The position numbers were made by a program, and so were the translations under genes. From assembly GCA_035627835.1 (NCBI GenBank), contig DASPKX010000046.1, positions 1 through 57,212 on the forward strand: a DNA stretch of 57,212 nt, given 5' to 3'. Each line of letters begins with the position of its first letter. Position 1 is the stretch's first letter. Under the pieces are notes generated by a model. That model made no database searches and had not been told where the DNA came from. It was given only the letters and a program-made list of their open reading frames with translations. Shown in pieces: positions 6,940-15,415 of the stretch. The stretch comes from DASPKX01 sp035627835. GTDB taxonomy: Bacteria; Verrucomicrobiota; Verrucomicrobiia; Limisphaerales; SXQI01.

Positions 6940-9156
6940 TTACCGCGTGGTGTAGTACTTCTGCGCGTATTCTTTCACCATGCGCGAGGTGTTGAACTGC
7001 GGCACAAGGGTGACCATCGAGCGGCGGATCATTTGGATCCATTGCCGCGGCAATCCCGACGCATCCCGGTTATAGAAGGTAGGCACCACTTTCTCAGTCA
7101 GCGTTCGATAAAGGTTCGCGCTGTCCTGCCGGTCCTGCTCCTCGATGGAATCGGGATGCGAGTCGTCCCCGATCGCGAAGCCGTTCGTGCCGTCATATCC
7201 TTCACGCCACCAGCCATCCAGAATGCTGAAGTTCAAGCAGCCATGGCAGGATGTTTTTTGGCCGCTAGTTCCCGAAGCCTCCAATGGGCGCCGCGGCGTG
7301 TTCAGCCACACGTCGCAGCCGGAGATCATCTGGCGGGCCACATGCACATCGTAATTCTCAATGAACACCATATTCCCCTTTAGCTCCGAGTATTTGCTCA
7401 GGTGGATGATGTTCTGAATGAACCGTTTGCCCTCGTCATCGCGCGGATGCGCTTTGCCCGCGAATATGAACTGCACGGGCCGATGCCGGTCCTGGGCCAG
7501 CTTCACGATATTCTCGAACTGTTGGAAGATCAGGGGCGCACGTTTGTATGTGGCAAAGCGGCGGGCGAAACCAATGGTCAGCGCGTCGGGATTGAGCAAG
7601 TGATCGAAGGCGATGAAGTCGCCCTGCGCGAGCCGCTGGCCTTGAATGAGCAGACGGCGACGGGTGAATTCAATCAGCTCGCGGCGGAGCTTGTAGCGCA
7701 ACGCCCAAAGCTCCTCATCTGAAACGAAGCTCGGATCGGCCAGTCGCGCCCAGAACTCAGGCTTCTCGATTTCCTGCTCCCACGACCCCGACGAGCGGCT
7801 CCAGAAGCGGGTCTGCTCACCGCCCGCTGCGGCGCTCGGTTGGGATGGGGCAACGGAGGTTAACTTGCGCCGCCAGAAGCGACGCACAGGCCCTTTCATC
7901 CAGCCGAGCAAGTGAATGCCGTTGGTGATGTGCCCAATGGGAACCTCCTCGACCTTCTTGCCAGGATAAAGCCCTTGCCACATGTAGCGGCTGACTTCGC
8001 CATGGAGGGCGCTGACGCCATTCGCCGCGCGCGAGCCTTTCAAGGCCAGCACCGTCATGCAGAACGGCTCGCTTTGGTTCTCTGGGGTCACGCGCCCCAA
8101 CGCCATCACCTGCTCATGGCTCATGTTCAGCGAGCCAGCCATTTTCATGAGCGCGTAATTCATCAGGTCAGATGAAAACCGGTCATGGCCCGCTTCCACC
8201 GGCGTGTGCGTGGTGAAAATGCATTCAGGACGGGTCTTTTCGAGCGCTTGTTCGAAACTGGCTCCAGCCGCCATCTTCTCGCGCATAAGCTCCAGAACGA
8301 GGAATGCGGCGTGACCTTCGTTCATGTGGAAGACGGAGGGCTGATGCCCCACCGCGCGCAGCAAACGCACCCCGCCTATCCCGAGCACGATTTCCTGCAT
8401 AATGCGTGTGGTGCTGTCGCCGCCATACACGCGGAGCGTCAGATCGCGGAACCGCTGCTCGTTCTCGATGCGATTGGTGTCGAGCAGATAGACCTGCGCG
8501 CGGCCGACATTCACCCGCCAAGCCTGGAAATAGACCTGGCTCATGGCGATTTCGACCATGCAGACCAGCGGCTCACCCTTGGAATCAAGAACAGGCTCAA
8601 TCGGCAGGTTCTTTGGATTAAGCAAAGTGTAATACTCTGTCTGCCAATTCTCGCCATTGATGCTCTGCTGGAAGTAACCCTCGCGGTAGAAGAGGCTAAT
8701 GCCCACAAACCCGAGCCCCAGGTCGCTCGCAGACTTGGTATGATCCCCTGCGAGCACCCCGAGGCCGCCGGCAGCGATGGGCAGTGTTTCGTGCCAGCCG
8801 AATTCCGCGCTGAAATACGCCACAGGCCGCTTGAGGAGATCGGGAGCATTCGCTGCGCCCCAGGTGTCCTTCGCGCCCATGTAGGCGTTGAAGCGGTCCA
8901 ACGCTTCCGCCACCCGATTCGCGAACTCCAAATCCTGCAGTCGCGCGCGGAGTTCTGTTTCCGAGACTTCGCGCAAAATCGCCACCGCGTTGTGGTAGAG
9001 GTTCTGCCAACCGCGCGGCGAAAGCTCCGAGAAAATTTCCTGAGATTCCTGGTTCCAGGTCCACCAGAGGTTTCTGGCAAGTTTTTGAAGACCATCAGCA
9101 AGTTCTGTGACTTCCTGCGCGGACAGCGGTTTGGTGTATTTCATAGTTGCGGACAA
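6940..9156 (-). CDS. glgP: Alpha-glucan (glycogen) phosphorylase
   Basis: The enzyme releases glucose-1-phosphate from glycogen or maltodextrin using PLP, in the cytosol. The 738-residue protein has FSAEFGWHETLPIAAGGLGV near residue 115, HMNEGHAAF near 278, FTTHTPVEAGHD near 320, FVFIENYDV near 600 and EASGTSGQK near 630, whose lysine should carry PLP. It fits the shorter bacterial alpha-glucan family phosphorylases. The residues just after the PLP lysine (TSCHGCLN) differ from the usual AALNGVLN, which is unusual but in frame. The terminator at 6895-6924 follows it. Confidence 0.93.
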   Translation of the reverse strand: MSATMKYTKPLSAQEVTELADGLQKLARNLWWTWNQESQEIFSELSPRGWQNLYHNAVAILREVSETELRARLQDLEFANRVAEALDRFNAYMGAKDTWGAANAPDLLKRPVAYFSAEFGWHETLPIAAGGLGVLAGDHTKSASDLGLGFVGISLFYREGYFQQSINGENWQTEYYTLLNPKNLPIEPVLDSKGEPLVCMVEIAMSQVYFQAWRVNVGRAQVYLLDTNRIENEQRFRDLTLRVYGGDSTTRIMQEIVLGIGGVRLLRAVGHQPSVFHMNEGHAAFLVLELMREKMAAGASFEQALEKTRPECIFTTHTPVEAGHDRFSSDLMNYALMKMAGSLNMSHEQVMALGRVTPENQSEPFCMTVLALKGSRAANGVSALHGEVSRYMWQGLYPGKKVEEVPIGHITNGIHLLGWMKGPVRRFWRRKLTSVAPSQPSAAAGGEQTRFWSRSSGSWEQEIEKPEFWARLADPSFVSDEELWALRYKLRRELIEFTRRRLLIQGQRLAQGDFIAFDHLLNPDALTIGFARRFATYKRAPLIFQQFENIVKLAQDRHRPVQFIFAGKAHPRDDEGKRFIQNIIHLSKYSELKGNMVFIENYDVHVARQMISGCDVWLNTPRRPLEASGTSGQKTSCHGCLNFSILDGWWREGYDGTNGFAIGDDSHPDSIEEQDRQDSANLYRTLTEKVVPTFYNRDASGLPRQWIQMIRRSMVTLVPQFNTSRMVKEYAQKYYTTR

Positions 9157-9328
9157 AATCTTCCCGAGGGCTCCCTGGGTGTTTTAACGCTCCAAGCAGC
9201 GCAAACGCTAAACAGAAGCCATCCATTCGGCAAGGGGCGCAGCTATTTTTAAGGGCTCAGGACCGTTCCTCGCGCATTCGCATCCGCGGAATATCCCCGT
9301 TAACATTGTGAATAACTTTTCTCCGGGA

Positions 9329-9367
9329 GGGGAGGGGGTCCGACATCCTGTGTCGGACCCCTCCCCC
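9329..9367. repeat. REP-like palindrome, copy 1 of a dispersed pair
   Basis: A near-perfect inverted repeat. GGTCCGACA (9337-9345) pairs with TGTCGGACC (9351-9359) around TCCTG, and the stem continues through G-runs and C-runs with one bulged G to about 9330/9367. The same core occurs in reverse-complement orientation at 56373-56401, including the loop. It lies in the 245-bp gap between glgP and the small ORF at 9402. Confidence 0.7.
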
Positions 9368-9371
9368 TACT

Positions 9372-9401
9372 GTTGACCCGAAACAAAACAGAAAGGTCAA
9401 C
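9372..9401 (+). promoter_or_regulatory. Inverted repeat that would hide the ribosome binding site of the 73-residue ORF
   Basis: GTTGACC (9372-9378) is the exact reverse complement of GGTCAAC (9395-9401), which directly abuts the ATG at 9402. The Shine-Dalgarno AAAGG (9392-9396) runs into the right arm. In RNA the hairpin would sequester the binding site. In DNA the same repeat could be an operator. Function is inferred. Confidence 0.4.
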
Positions 9402-9623
9402 ATGACGAAAAAAGAAAAGTTCATGCTGTTCATCTACCTCGGCGCCATCGCTGGAGATGTCGCGCAGCAAACCGCGGATGCGCCAATGATCGCGCACTGC
9501 GCCAACCGCATTGAAGACGACGCTATTCCCGAGAATCCGGTAAACGCGGCAAAGGTTTACCTCTCTTATGTGAATGGGCGATCGACCGCGTTCAAGTGGA
9601 TGCGCAACGGGCGACGCCCGTAG
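9402..9623 (+). CDS. Small hypothetical protein, 73 residues
   Basis: The ORF starts at ATG 9402 with AGAAAGG five nt upstream, a good ribosome binding site. The protein begins MTKKEKFMLFIYLGAIAGDV and has no cleavable signal. Its middle is acidic (IEDDAIPENP) and its end is basic (FKWMRNGRRP). The family is not recognised. Inverted repeats surround it: a REP-like palindrome and an RBS-overlapping repeat upstream, and a 9-bp hairpin without T-tract downstream (9640-9665). This setting suggests either a regulated small protein or an ORF embedded in repeat DNA. Confidence 0.5.
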   Translation: MTKKEKFMLFIYLGAIAGDVAQQTADAPMIAHCANRIEDDAIPENPVNAAKVYLSYVNGRSTAFKWMRNGRRP

Positions 9624-9739
9624 GAACGAATTGAAGGCGCCGCCCGGATGTGACAGTCCGGGCGGAAATCTCCATGATGCTTCCCTCAGCAAAGTCCGGC
9701 TTTACATTTATTTGGCGCTGATTACGCTCACGGAAAACC

Positions 9740-10177
9740 ATGACTCAATTTCGTCGTATCGCAGCGCTGGGCGCGATTGTTTGTGCAGGACTGATGGCCA
9801 CCGGTTGCGCAGGCCCTGAGCGCAAGCTGGGCCGCGGCCTCAACAATGCCACTGAGTTCACCCGCATGGGCGAAATTCGCCGCTCCATGGAGCAAACGGC
9901 CATTTGGGAATCCCCAGACGTCGCATACACCGCGGGGTTCTTCCACGGCCTCAACCGCAGCATTGTCCGCACAGGCGTGGGCCTCTACGAAATCGTCACT
10001 TTCCCCCTCCCGGACTACGATCCAATCTTCCTGCCGGAAGATCCTGTGTACCCAGACAGCTACGCGCCACATCGTCTGGCTGACCAGACTTTCGCCCCCG
10101 ATGCGTCGCTTGGGTTTAGCGGCGGCGACATCGCCCCGATGGTCCCAGGCAGCCGTTTCCGCATTTTTGACTATTGA
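9740..10177 (+). CDS. TIGR04073-like exosortase-associated lipoprotein
   Basis: The 145-residue protein has a lipoprotein leader (ALGAIVCAGLMATGC). It is followed by RKLGRGLNNATEFTRMGEIR and then GFFHGLNRSIVRTGVGLYEIVTFP. The paired GRG.NN..E and R...G..E..TFP blocks match what I recall of the TIGR04073 'exosortase system-associated' family found in Verrucomicrobia. The name reflects co-occurrence with PEP-CTERM sorting, and no exosortase is in this window. GGAA lies shortly before the ATG. A strong terminator follows at 10197. Confidence 0.68.
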   Translation: MTQFRRIAALGAIVCAGLMATGCAGPERKLGRGLNNATEFTRMGEIRRSMEQTAIWESPDVAYTAGFFHGLNRSIVRTGVGLYEIVTFPLPDYDPIFLPEDPVYPDSYAPHRLADQTFAPDASLGFSGGDIAPMVPGSRFRIFDY

Positions 10178-10196
10178 GTTCGTTGCTGATTTTGCT

Positions 10197-10226
10197 GGCG
10201 CCAACCTCGGTTGGCGCCTTTTTTTT
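10197..10226 (+). terminator. Strong rho-independent terminator ending 7 nt before ispE
   Basis: GGCGCCAACC (10197-10206) pairs with GGTTGGCGCC (10209-10218) and is followed by eight Ts (10219-10226). It is placed correctly for the TIGR04073-like gene. The T-tract ends only 6 nt before the ispE ATG at 10233, so it occupies the position where an ispE ribosome binding site would lie. Confidence 0.9.
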
Positions 10227-10232
10227 GCCGTA

Positions 10233-11105
10233 ATGACGCTCACGCGCCTTTCTCACTGCAAAGTGAACTTCATCCTGAACATCCTGGGCAAACGCCCGGA
10301 TGGGTATCATGAAGTGGAAACCGTGCTGTTCCCGGTGCCCATGACGGATTGTTTGGAGTTCACGCGCCGAGGCGTGGGAATTCAGCTTACCTGCTCAGAT
10401 CCAGAGCTGCCGACAGATGATCGGAACCTGATGGTCAAAGCGGCACGGGCATTTTTCAACACCTCCCGCATCCCCGCCCAAATTCAGATGCACTTGGAAA
10501 AGCGCTTGCCGGTCGCGGCGGGAATTGGCGGTGGGAGCGCGAATGCGGCAGGCACACTCCTCGCGCTGAACGAGCTTTTTGAGCGTGTTTTGACTCCTGC
10601 TGAACTGACGGAGATCGCCGCCACGCTCGGCGCGGACGTCCCCTTCTTCCTGCAGGATCGGCCCGCGCTCGGGACGGGGCGGGGCGAGAACGTGCACCCG
10701 CTGGCGCCTTTCAGTTACCTCGAAGGGCGGCACATCGTCCTGATCCACCCCGGTTTCGGAGTCTCCACTCCATGGGCGTACAGGGAACTGCAACGCTTTC
10801 CAACAGCCTTGAGCGGTGAGCCGGGCAGAGCCCAGCGCCTGATCGAAGCCTTGCATTGTGGCGCAATGAGTGAAGCGTGGAAGGACTTCTACAACTCCCT
10901 GGAAGCTCCCGTCCTTGATAAGCATCCCATCCTTGCGCTCTATCAAGACGCGTTGAGGGAAAGCGGCGCGGAGGTGGCCTTAATGTCGGGCAGCGGCTCC
11001 TCAACCTTTGCGATCTTTCAAACCAAAGCCGAAGCGGAAGCAGCCGTGGAACAGTTTAAAAGCAGATTCGGAACGGCCTGTTGGATTGGTTTGGCTTCTC
11101 TTTAA
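10233..11105 (+). CDS. ispE: 4-(cytidine 5'-diphospho)-2-C-methyl-D-erythritol kinase
   Basis: IspE phosphorylates CDP-methylerythritol in the MEP isoprenoid pathway. The 290-residue GHMP kinase has SHCKVNFILNILGKRPDGYH at the N-terminus (the CKVN...DGYHE motif), the ATP loop PVAAGIGGGSANAAGTLLAL near residue 92, and MSGSGSSTFAIF near residue 250. The start at ATG 10233 gives the normal N-terminus. There is no room for a Shine-Dalgarno sequence because a terminator ends at 10226. Its TAA stop shares TTAA with the stop of the convergent response regulator. Confidence 0.94.
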   Translation: MTLTRLSHCKVNFILNILGKRPDGYHEVETVLFPVPMTDCLEFTRRGVGIQLTCSDPELPTDDRNLMVKAARAFFNTSRIPAQIQMHLEKRLPVAAGIGGGSANAAGTLLALNELFERVLTPAELTEIAATLGADVPFFLQDRPALGTGRGENVHPLAPFSYLEGRHIVLIHPGFGVSTPWAYRELQRFPTALSGEPGRAQRLIEALHCGAMSEAWKDFYNSLEAPVLDKHPILALYQDALRESGAEVALMSGSGSSTFAIFQTKAEAEAAVEQFKSRFGTACWIGLASL

Positions 11106-11575
11106 AGGTCGTCGGAGACAAGGACTTCCACCTTCTCCGGCTTGCGGTCAAGGAGCAGCCAATAGCCTTGGAGCCGCATCATCAGCGAAACCAGATCCTC
11201 CAGCCGGCCTGGCTTGGTTAGATAAGAGCGAGCGCCCAGGCGAAACGCTTTTTCAACGTCCGGTTGCTGATCCGATGACGTGAGCACGACGACAGGGATC
11301 TGGTTAAATTCCGGGTGCTCCTTGAGCCATTCAAGAACCTCGAAGCCGTTGCGCCGCGGCATCTTCAGGTCCAGCAGCAGCATCAAAGGCACTGGGTACC
11401 GATTTCGATCGGCGAAGCGCCCTTCGCCGGAAAGGTAGGCAATGGCTTCTTCCCCGTCTGTCACCACCTCGAGGGGGTTCGCGAGACGGGCCTTGTTGAA
11501 GGCGCGCTGCATGAGGAGGATATCGTTCGGATCGTCCTCAACCAGCAGGATGGTGGCTTCCTGTCGCATACTCAT
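11102..11575 (-). CDS. Single-domain response regulator (Rcp1-like)
   Basis: The 157-residue protein consists of one receiver domain with VEDDPNDILLMQRAF (acidic pocket), LLLDLKMPRRNGFEVL (phospho-Asp near residue 69), VVVLTSSDQ and YLTKP (conserved Lys). The VEDDPND start and long loop before the Asp are typical of Rcp1-like regulators that partner with hybrid or phytochrome-type kinases. There is no output domain, so it probably works by protein contact or phosphotransfer. It is clearly paralogous to the regulator at 13575-14015, on the other side of the GntP gene. The hybrid kinase at 39502 is a possible but unproven partner. Confidence 0.9.
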   Translation of the reverse strand: MSMRQEATILLVEDDPNDILLMQRAFNKARLANPLEVVTDGEEAIAYLSGEGRFADRNRYPVPLMLLLDLKMPRRNGFEVLEWLKEHPEFNQIPVVVLTSSDQQPDVEKAFRLGARSYLTKPGRLEDLVSLMMRLQGYWLLLDRKPEKVEVLVSDDL

Positions 11576-11737
11576 ACTTTAGGCCGTCAAGGTAGTGCAA
11601 CAACCAGAGTGCAACCGGGATTGCTGTGGGGGAATTCCCGAATAAGGGTGGCGCTGGAAAGAGCCCCTGGCAGCGGGAAAAGAGTATTCCTTGACGTCGA
11701 AGTCGAATGTTGTTCGATTGGCCGCTCCCATTTACTT

Positions 11738-13519
11738 ATGAGCTTTTTTGCCGCTGCGGGTTCGGTGGATTTGTGGCCATTGGCCGTGCTGGTGATGAGC
11801 GTGGCCGTCATCATTGTCGCCATCACCGTTCTGAGGCTGAACGCCTTTATCGCGCTGATCCTTGCAGCCATAACTGCTGGGTTGCTTTCCACCCCCGGCC
11901 GACTGCCAGGCGAAGCTGAGGGCAAAAGCCATCTCATCCAGGCGGTGGAAGTTGCTGCCGCGGAATTCGGCTCCACCGCTGGGCGAATCGGCATTGTTAT
12001 CGGTCTAGCTTCGATCATCAGCGTCTGCCTGATGGAGAGCGGGGCGGCGGACAAGGTAGTTCGGCGCTTTCTTGCCGCATTTGGGGCTAAACGAGCTGGC
12101 GGCGCAATCGTGACCAGCAGCTATATTCTTTCGATCCCGATCTTCTTCGACACCTTTTTCATGCTCCTGCTGCCGCTCGCTCGAGCCATGGCTTTGCGCA
12201 CAGGCAAAGACTTCCTCCTCTACGTAATGGCGATCTGCGCGGCGGGCGTGGTCACCCACTCGCTGATTGCGCCGCACCCGGGGCCGCTGGCGATGGCTGA
12301 GAGCCTTCAATTGGACCTTGGGCTCACGATTGTGCTTGGCTTGGGCTTCGGTGTGCTGCCGGTGCTCGCCGGATGGATGGCGTGCAAATGGATCAACAAA
12401 AGAATGCAAATTCCGCTGCGCGAAACTGCTGGCGCGTCCATTAACGACCTAAAGAATATCGTTGAGAAGCCTGAGTCGCAGCTGCCCGGTTTCGTTGCTT
12501 CGATCACCCCAGTGGTGCTCCCAATCATTTTGATTTCGATGGCTTCCACGTTCATCGCCCTCCAGGGCAAGATCCTCGATCTCCGGGCGATCAAGGACAT
12601 GCCAGGGCTGGTCCGGAAGCTAAACGAAGCGGGCACCCCTCCGCTACAGCATGTAACGGCTCACCTGCCTTCCGCGATCCAGACACAGCTTCCCGCCTGG
12701 GCTGCCAAGAACGAGGTCGATCCTGCCGCGCAAAAGGCGCTCCTGGATGCTCTCAACAAAGCGTTGAAAGATCCCAAGTTCAACAACCCGGAGGCCTTCA
12801 AAGGAGTGGCGCTGCGGCCGGAACTGGCCAGTTTTACCCCCGCCAACCTTCAGGGGGACAATATCATCAGGCATAACCGATCACTGCTTGAGGACGCGCT
12901 CCCGGAGCACTTCGTAAAAACGAGCGGCATCCATCCAAACCTGATGAAGTGGGGTGACTTCATCGGCAACCGCAATGTGGCGTTGATAATCGGGGCCGCG
13001 ATTGCCATGGCGGTCCTCATGCGGCAGCGGAAGCTGGGATTTGGCGCGGTCGAGGAGATGATTGGCCCTGCTTTGGCCACGGGAGCCATGGTCATCCTGA
13101 TCACAAGCGCTGGTGGCGCCTTTGGCCTCATGCTGAGGAACGCAGGGGTGGGGGACACGATTCGGGATCTCACCGCCGGTCGCGAAATTAATCTCATCCT
13201 GCTCTCCTGGTTTGTGGCTGCTGTGATCCGCATGGCGCAAGGTTCGGCGACGGTTGCGATGCTTACGACGGCGGCCATGGTTTACCCAATCATGGCTGCT
13301 GGCACGCTGCCATATCACCCGATCTACATCTTCGTGGCGATTGGCTTCGGCGCCATGTTCTTCTCCTGGATGAATGACAGTGGGTTCTGGGTGGTGGCGA
13401 AGTTGAGCGGGTTTACGGAGAAAGAAACGCTCAAAAGCTGGAGCATTCTTGTCTCGGTCATGAGTGTAACCGGGCTGCTCGAATGCTTGGTTTTCGCGCC
13501 TATTTTCCCCATGAAGTGA
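11738..13519 (+). CDS. GntP-family gluconate/carboxylate:H+ symporter with a large inserted domain
   Basis: The 593-residue protein has membrane segments from residue 10, and motifs IGIVIGLASIISVCLMESGA near 84, YILSIPIFFDTFFMLLLPLA near 129, and AQGSATVAMLTTAAMVYP near 500. These are characteristic of the GntP family of gluconate and related sugar-acid transporters. Members usually have about 450 residues. The excess is a hydrophilic block at roughly residues 280-405 containing ILDLRAIKDMPGLVRKLNEA and PAAQKALLDALNKAL. The ATG at 11738 is chosen because the region upstream is antisense to the response regulator. Substrate is not predictable. Confidence 0.88.
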   Translation: MSFFAAAGSVDLWPLAVLVMSVAVIIVAITVLRLNAFIALILAAITAGLLSTPGRLPGEAEGKSHLIQAVEVAAAEFGSTAGRIGIVIGLASIISVCLMESGAADKVVRRFLAAFGAKRAGGAIVTSSYILSIPIFFDTFFMLLLPLARAMALRTGKDFLLYVMAICAAGVVTHSLIAPHPGPLAMAESLQLDLGLTIVLGLGFGVLPVLAGWMACKWINKRMQIPLRETAGASINDLKNIVEKPESQLPGFVASITPVVLPIILISMASTFIALQGKILDLRAIKDMPGLVRKLNEAGTPPLQHVTAHLPSAIQTQLPAWAAKNEVDPAAQKALLDALNKALKDPKFNNPEAFKGVALRPELASFTPANLQGDNIIRHNRSLLEDALPEHFVKTSGIHPNLMKWGDFIGNRNVALIIGAAIAMAVLMRQRKLGFGAVEEMIGPALATGAMVILITSAGGAFGLMLRNAGVGDTIRDLTAGREINLILLSWFVAAVIRMAQGSATVAMLTTAAMVYPIMAAGTLPYHPIYIFVAIGFGAMFFSWMNDSGFWVVAKLSGFTEKETLKSWSILVSVMSVTGLLECLVFAPIFPMK

Positions 13520-13574
13520 GCCGGGCTTGTCCAAAAAGCTACTCAAGGGCAGTATTGCCCCGGTTTACGGGTGT

Positions 13575-14015
13575 ATGACATCAAGGTTGCTCATTCTTCA
13601 CGTTGAGGACGATCCAAATGACGTCCTGCTCCTGCAGCGTGCGTGCAAGAAAGCGGGACTCAACGTGCAGATTGAAGCTGTCGGCGACGGAGACAAGGCC
13701 GTGAACTACCTCAGCGGGGTGGAGCCATATTCCAACCGCGAACAGCATCCGCTCCCAACCCTTGTTCTCCTGGACCTTAAGATGCCCCGCCGCTCCGGCC
13801 TTGAAGTGCTTGCATGGATACGCGCCCAACCAGCCCTTCGCCGATTGCTCGTCGCCGTGTTTACCTCCTCGAAACACGATGAGGACATCAACAAGGCCTA
13901 CGAACTTGGCGCAAATTCCTACCTTGTTAAGCCAGTCGGGTTCGATGCGTTGGTGGAGTTAATGAAGATGGTAAACCAGTACTGGTTCACCATTAACGAG
14001 CGTCCTTCAGCCTAA
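13575..14015 (+). CDS. Single-domain response regulator (Rcp1-like), second copy
   Basis: The 146-residue receiver-only protein has LHVEDDPNDVLLLQRACKKA, LVLLDLKMPRRSGLEVLAWI (phospho-Asp), VFTSSK and YLVKP. It is paralogous to the regulator at 11102-11575 along its whole length. The ATG at 13575 starts right before the receiver fold. A TTG at 13527 would add 16 residues and is less likely. It follows the GntP gene by 55 bp on the same strand and shares a CTAA stop overlap with the convergent permease. Its kinase is not adjacent. Confidence 0.88.
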   Translation: MTSRLLILHVEDDPNDVLLLQRACKKAGLNVQIEAVGDGDKAVNYLSGVEPYSNREQHPLPTLVLLDLKMPRRSGLEVLAWIRAQPALRRLLVAVFTSSKHDEDINKAYELGANSYLVKPVGFDALVELMKMVNQYWFTINERPSA

Positions 14016-15181
14016 GCCGACGCGATCAAAGGTGCGCCCGTCGGTTTTTGAGGCGCATCGGGCTCCCGCTGCCCGGCTAGAAATTCCCCAATCGCCGCGA
14101 TGGGTGGAATATGGTCGCAGAACACCTTGATGGTCATCAGTAGCGGCACGGCCAGAAGCACCCCGACGATTCCCCACAACCAGCCCCAGAACATCAAGGA
14201 GAGGAATACCATCACCGGATTCAATGTAAGCCGTTTGCCCATGAAGTACGGCGCTATGAAGTTGTCGATGAAGTTTATGGAGAGGTAAACTGCGGCCGGC
14301 GCTAACGATTGCCCGACGGTGTCGAACGTCACGAAACCAACCATGGTGACGACGGCGATACCCACCATCGCCCCGATATAAGGAATGTAATTCACGAGCG
14401 CCGCCATGACGCCCCACAAGAGCGGGTTCGGCATGCCGATGAGCCACATGCCGATCCCGACGGCTGTCCCTTCAAAAATGTTGAGCAGCGTCAGGGCGAA
14501 GAGATATCCGGAGATCTGCTGCTGCGTCTCCTTGGCAATTTCCACCGCTCGCTTCTTGTCCCTTAGTTTGGGCAGCGCCTGGATCAGCTTGAGCAGAAAC
14601 ACATCGCCGGCTGCCAGAAGGAAATAGACAAACACAAAGGTTTCCAGAGCCATGATGAAGGCGCCCTTCGTGTGCACGACCATGGAGTTGACGAGGCTGC
14701 TGTCTTTCACCTGCACCTTGGTCGTTGGCTGCTCGCCCATCTCCGTGAGTTTCTCCACCTCTTCAGCAGCGCGACGGACCTTCTCCGCGGGCTTGGCAAG
14801 CGCTCGGACCTTTTCCTCGATTCGCTGCATGTTCTCTGGAGCCTGCCGGACCCATTTAGTCGCGGGCTCAGTCAGAAAGTAAAAAGTCGAAACCAAAATC
14901 CCCAGAGCTGCCAGCAAAGTGATGAGAGCGCCCACGGGAGTGGGTATGTCGATGGCTTCCAGTGCGCGCACACATGGTTTCAACACGAGGCTGATCATCC
15001 AGCCGAGAGCGATCGGCAAGAGGAACTCGCGGGCGAAATAGAGGGTGTAAAACCCGGCAAGCACCAGGAGCAGGAGCAGGCAAACGGCGGTGACGTCCCG
15101 AGGTCTGGAGAGGCGTTGCAGCCGAGGCGGCTCTTCCGGCGTTGGCGCGGCCTCAGGTCGATTGGTCGATTCCTCCCCCAT
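14012..15181 (-). CDS. AI-2E/PerM-family transporter
   Basis: The 389-residue inner-membrane protein has eight or so hydrophobic segments beginning at about residue 32 (VTAVCLLLLLVLAGFYTLYF). It has a long hydrophilic stretch near residues 105-160 with repeated KVRRAAEEVEKL-type charged helices. The family block PNPLLWGVMAALVNYIPYIG and NPVMVFLSLMFWGWLWGI come near the end. This is the AI-2E (PerM/TqsA) family, whose members export or exchange small solutes. The substrate is unknown here. ATG 15181 is preferred over the in-frame GTG/TTG codons upstream. No quorum-sensing gene is adjacent. Confidence 0.87.
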   Translation of the reverse strand: MGEESTNRPEAAPTPEEPPRLQRLSRPRDVTAVCLLLLLVLAGFYTLYFAREFLLPIALGWMISLVLKPCVRALEAIDIPTPVGALITLLAALGILVSTFYFLTEPATKWVRQAPENMQRIEEKVRALAKPAEKVRRAAEEVEKLTEMGEQPTTKVQVKDSSLVNSMVVHTKGAFIMALETFVFVYFLLAAGDVFLLKLIQALPKLRDKKRAVEIAKETQQQISGYLFALTLLNIFEGTAVGIGMWLIGMPNPLLWGVMAALVNYIPYIGAMVGIAVVTMVGFVTFDTVGQSLAPAAVYLSINFIDNFIAPYFMGKRLTLNPVMVFLSLMFWGWLWGIVGVLLAVPLLMTIKVFCDHIPPIAAIGEFLAGQREPDAPQKPTGAPLIASA

Positions 15182-15285
15182 CCCTGCTAGAATAATTCGG
15201 GCGGGTGAGTTCACCAACCTGTTTGGGTAATCGGGCGGGTTTGGCCTGCAGGTCAGGCGCGATGTCAGGCGCCTGAAAAGATAGA

Positions 15286-15308
15286 GGCCGCTCCGTTGCG
15301 GAGCGGCC
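15286..15308 (-). terminator. Terminator on the minus strand
   Basis: GGCCGCTCCG (15286-15295) pairs perfectly with CGGAGCGGCC (15299-15308) around TTG. On the minus strand the stem is followed by TCTATCTTTTC, so it would end transcription of the 481-residue gene whose stop is at 15416. Direct repeats of GTCAGGCGC lie just to its left (about 15252-15272). Confidence 0.7.
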
Positions 15309-15415
15309 CAAAAAGCGCGACTTCGCTAAAGGCAATGAGGAAGAAGAAGCCGCGCGACAAAAACCTGCCATTTTCCCCAATGTTACGCAATAGGAATATT
15401 CTCGCGCTTTTTGTG

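Noticed and set aside
8185..9252. A 355-residue ORF on the plus strand opposite glgP
   Set aside because: It is fully antisense to the conserved glycogen phosphorylase gene, lacks any known motif and is high in His and Arg, as expected for a shadow.
9640..9665. Hairpin CCGCCCGGA/TCCGGGCGG as a terminator
   Set aside because: No T-tract on either strand. It overlaps the end of the small ORF's repeat-rich context, so it is reported only as a hairpin in that entry.
11576..11737. A minus-strand fragment (SSATLIREFPHSNPGCTLVV) that resembles the end of a histidine kinase
   Set aside because: Upstream sequence in that frame lacks the N, G1 and G2 boxes, so there is no support for a kinase remnant.
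12881..13546. A 221-residue minus-strand ORF opposite the GntP gene
   Set aside because: It lies within the transporter coding sequence and shows only His/Arg-rich antisense composition.
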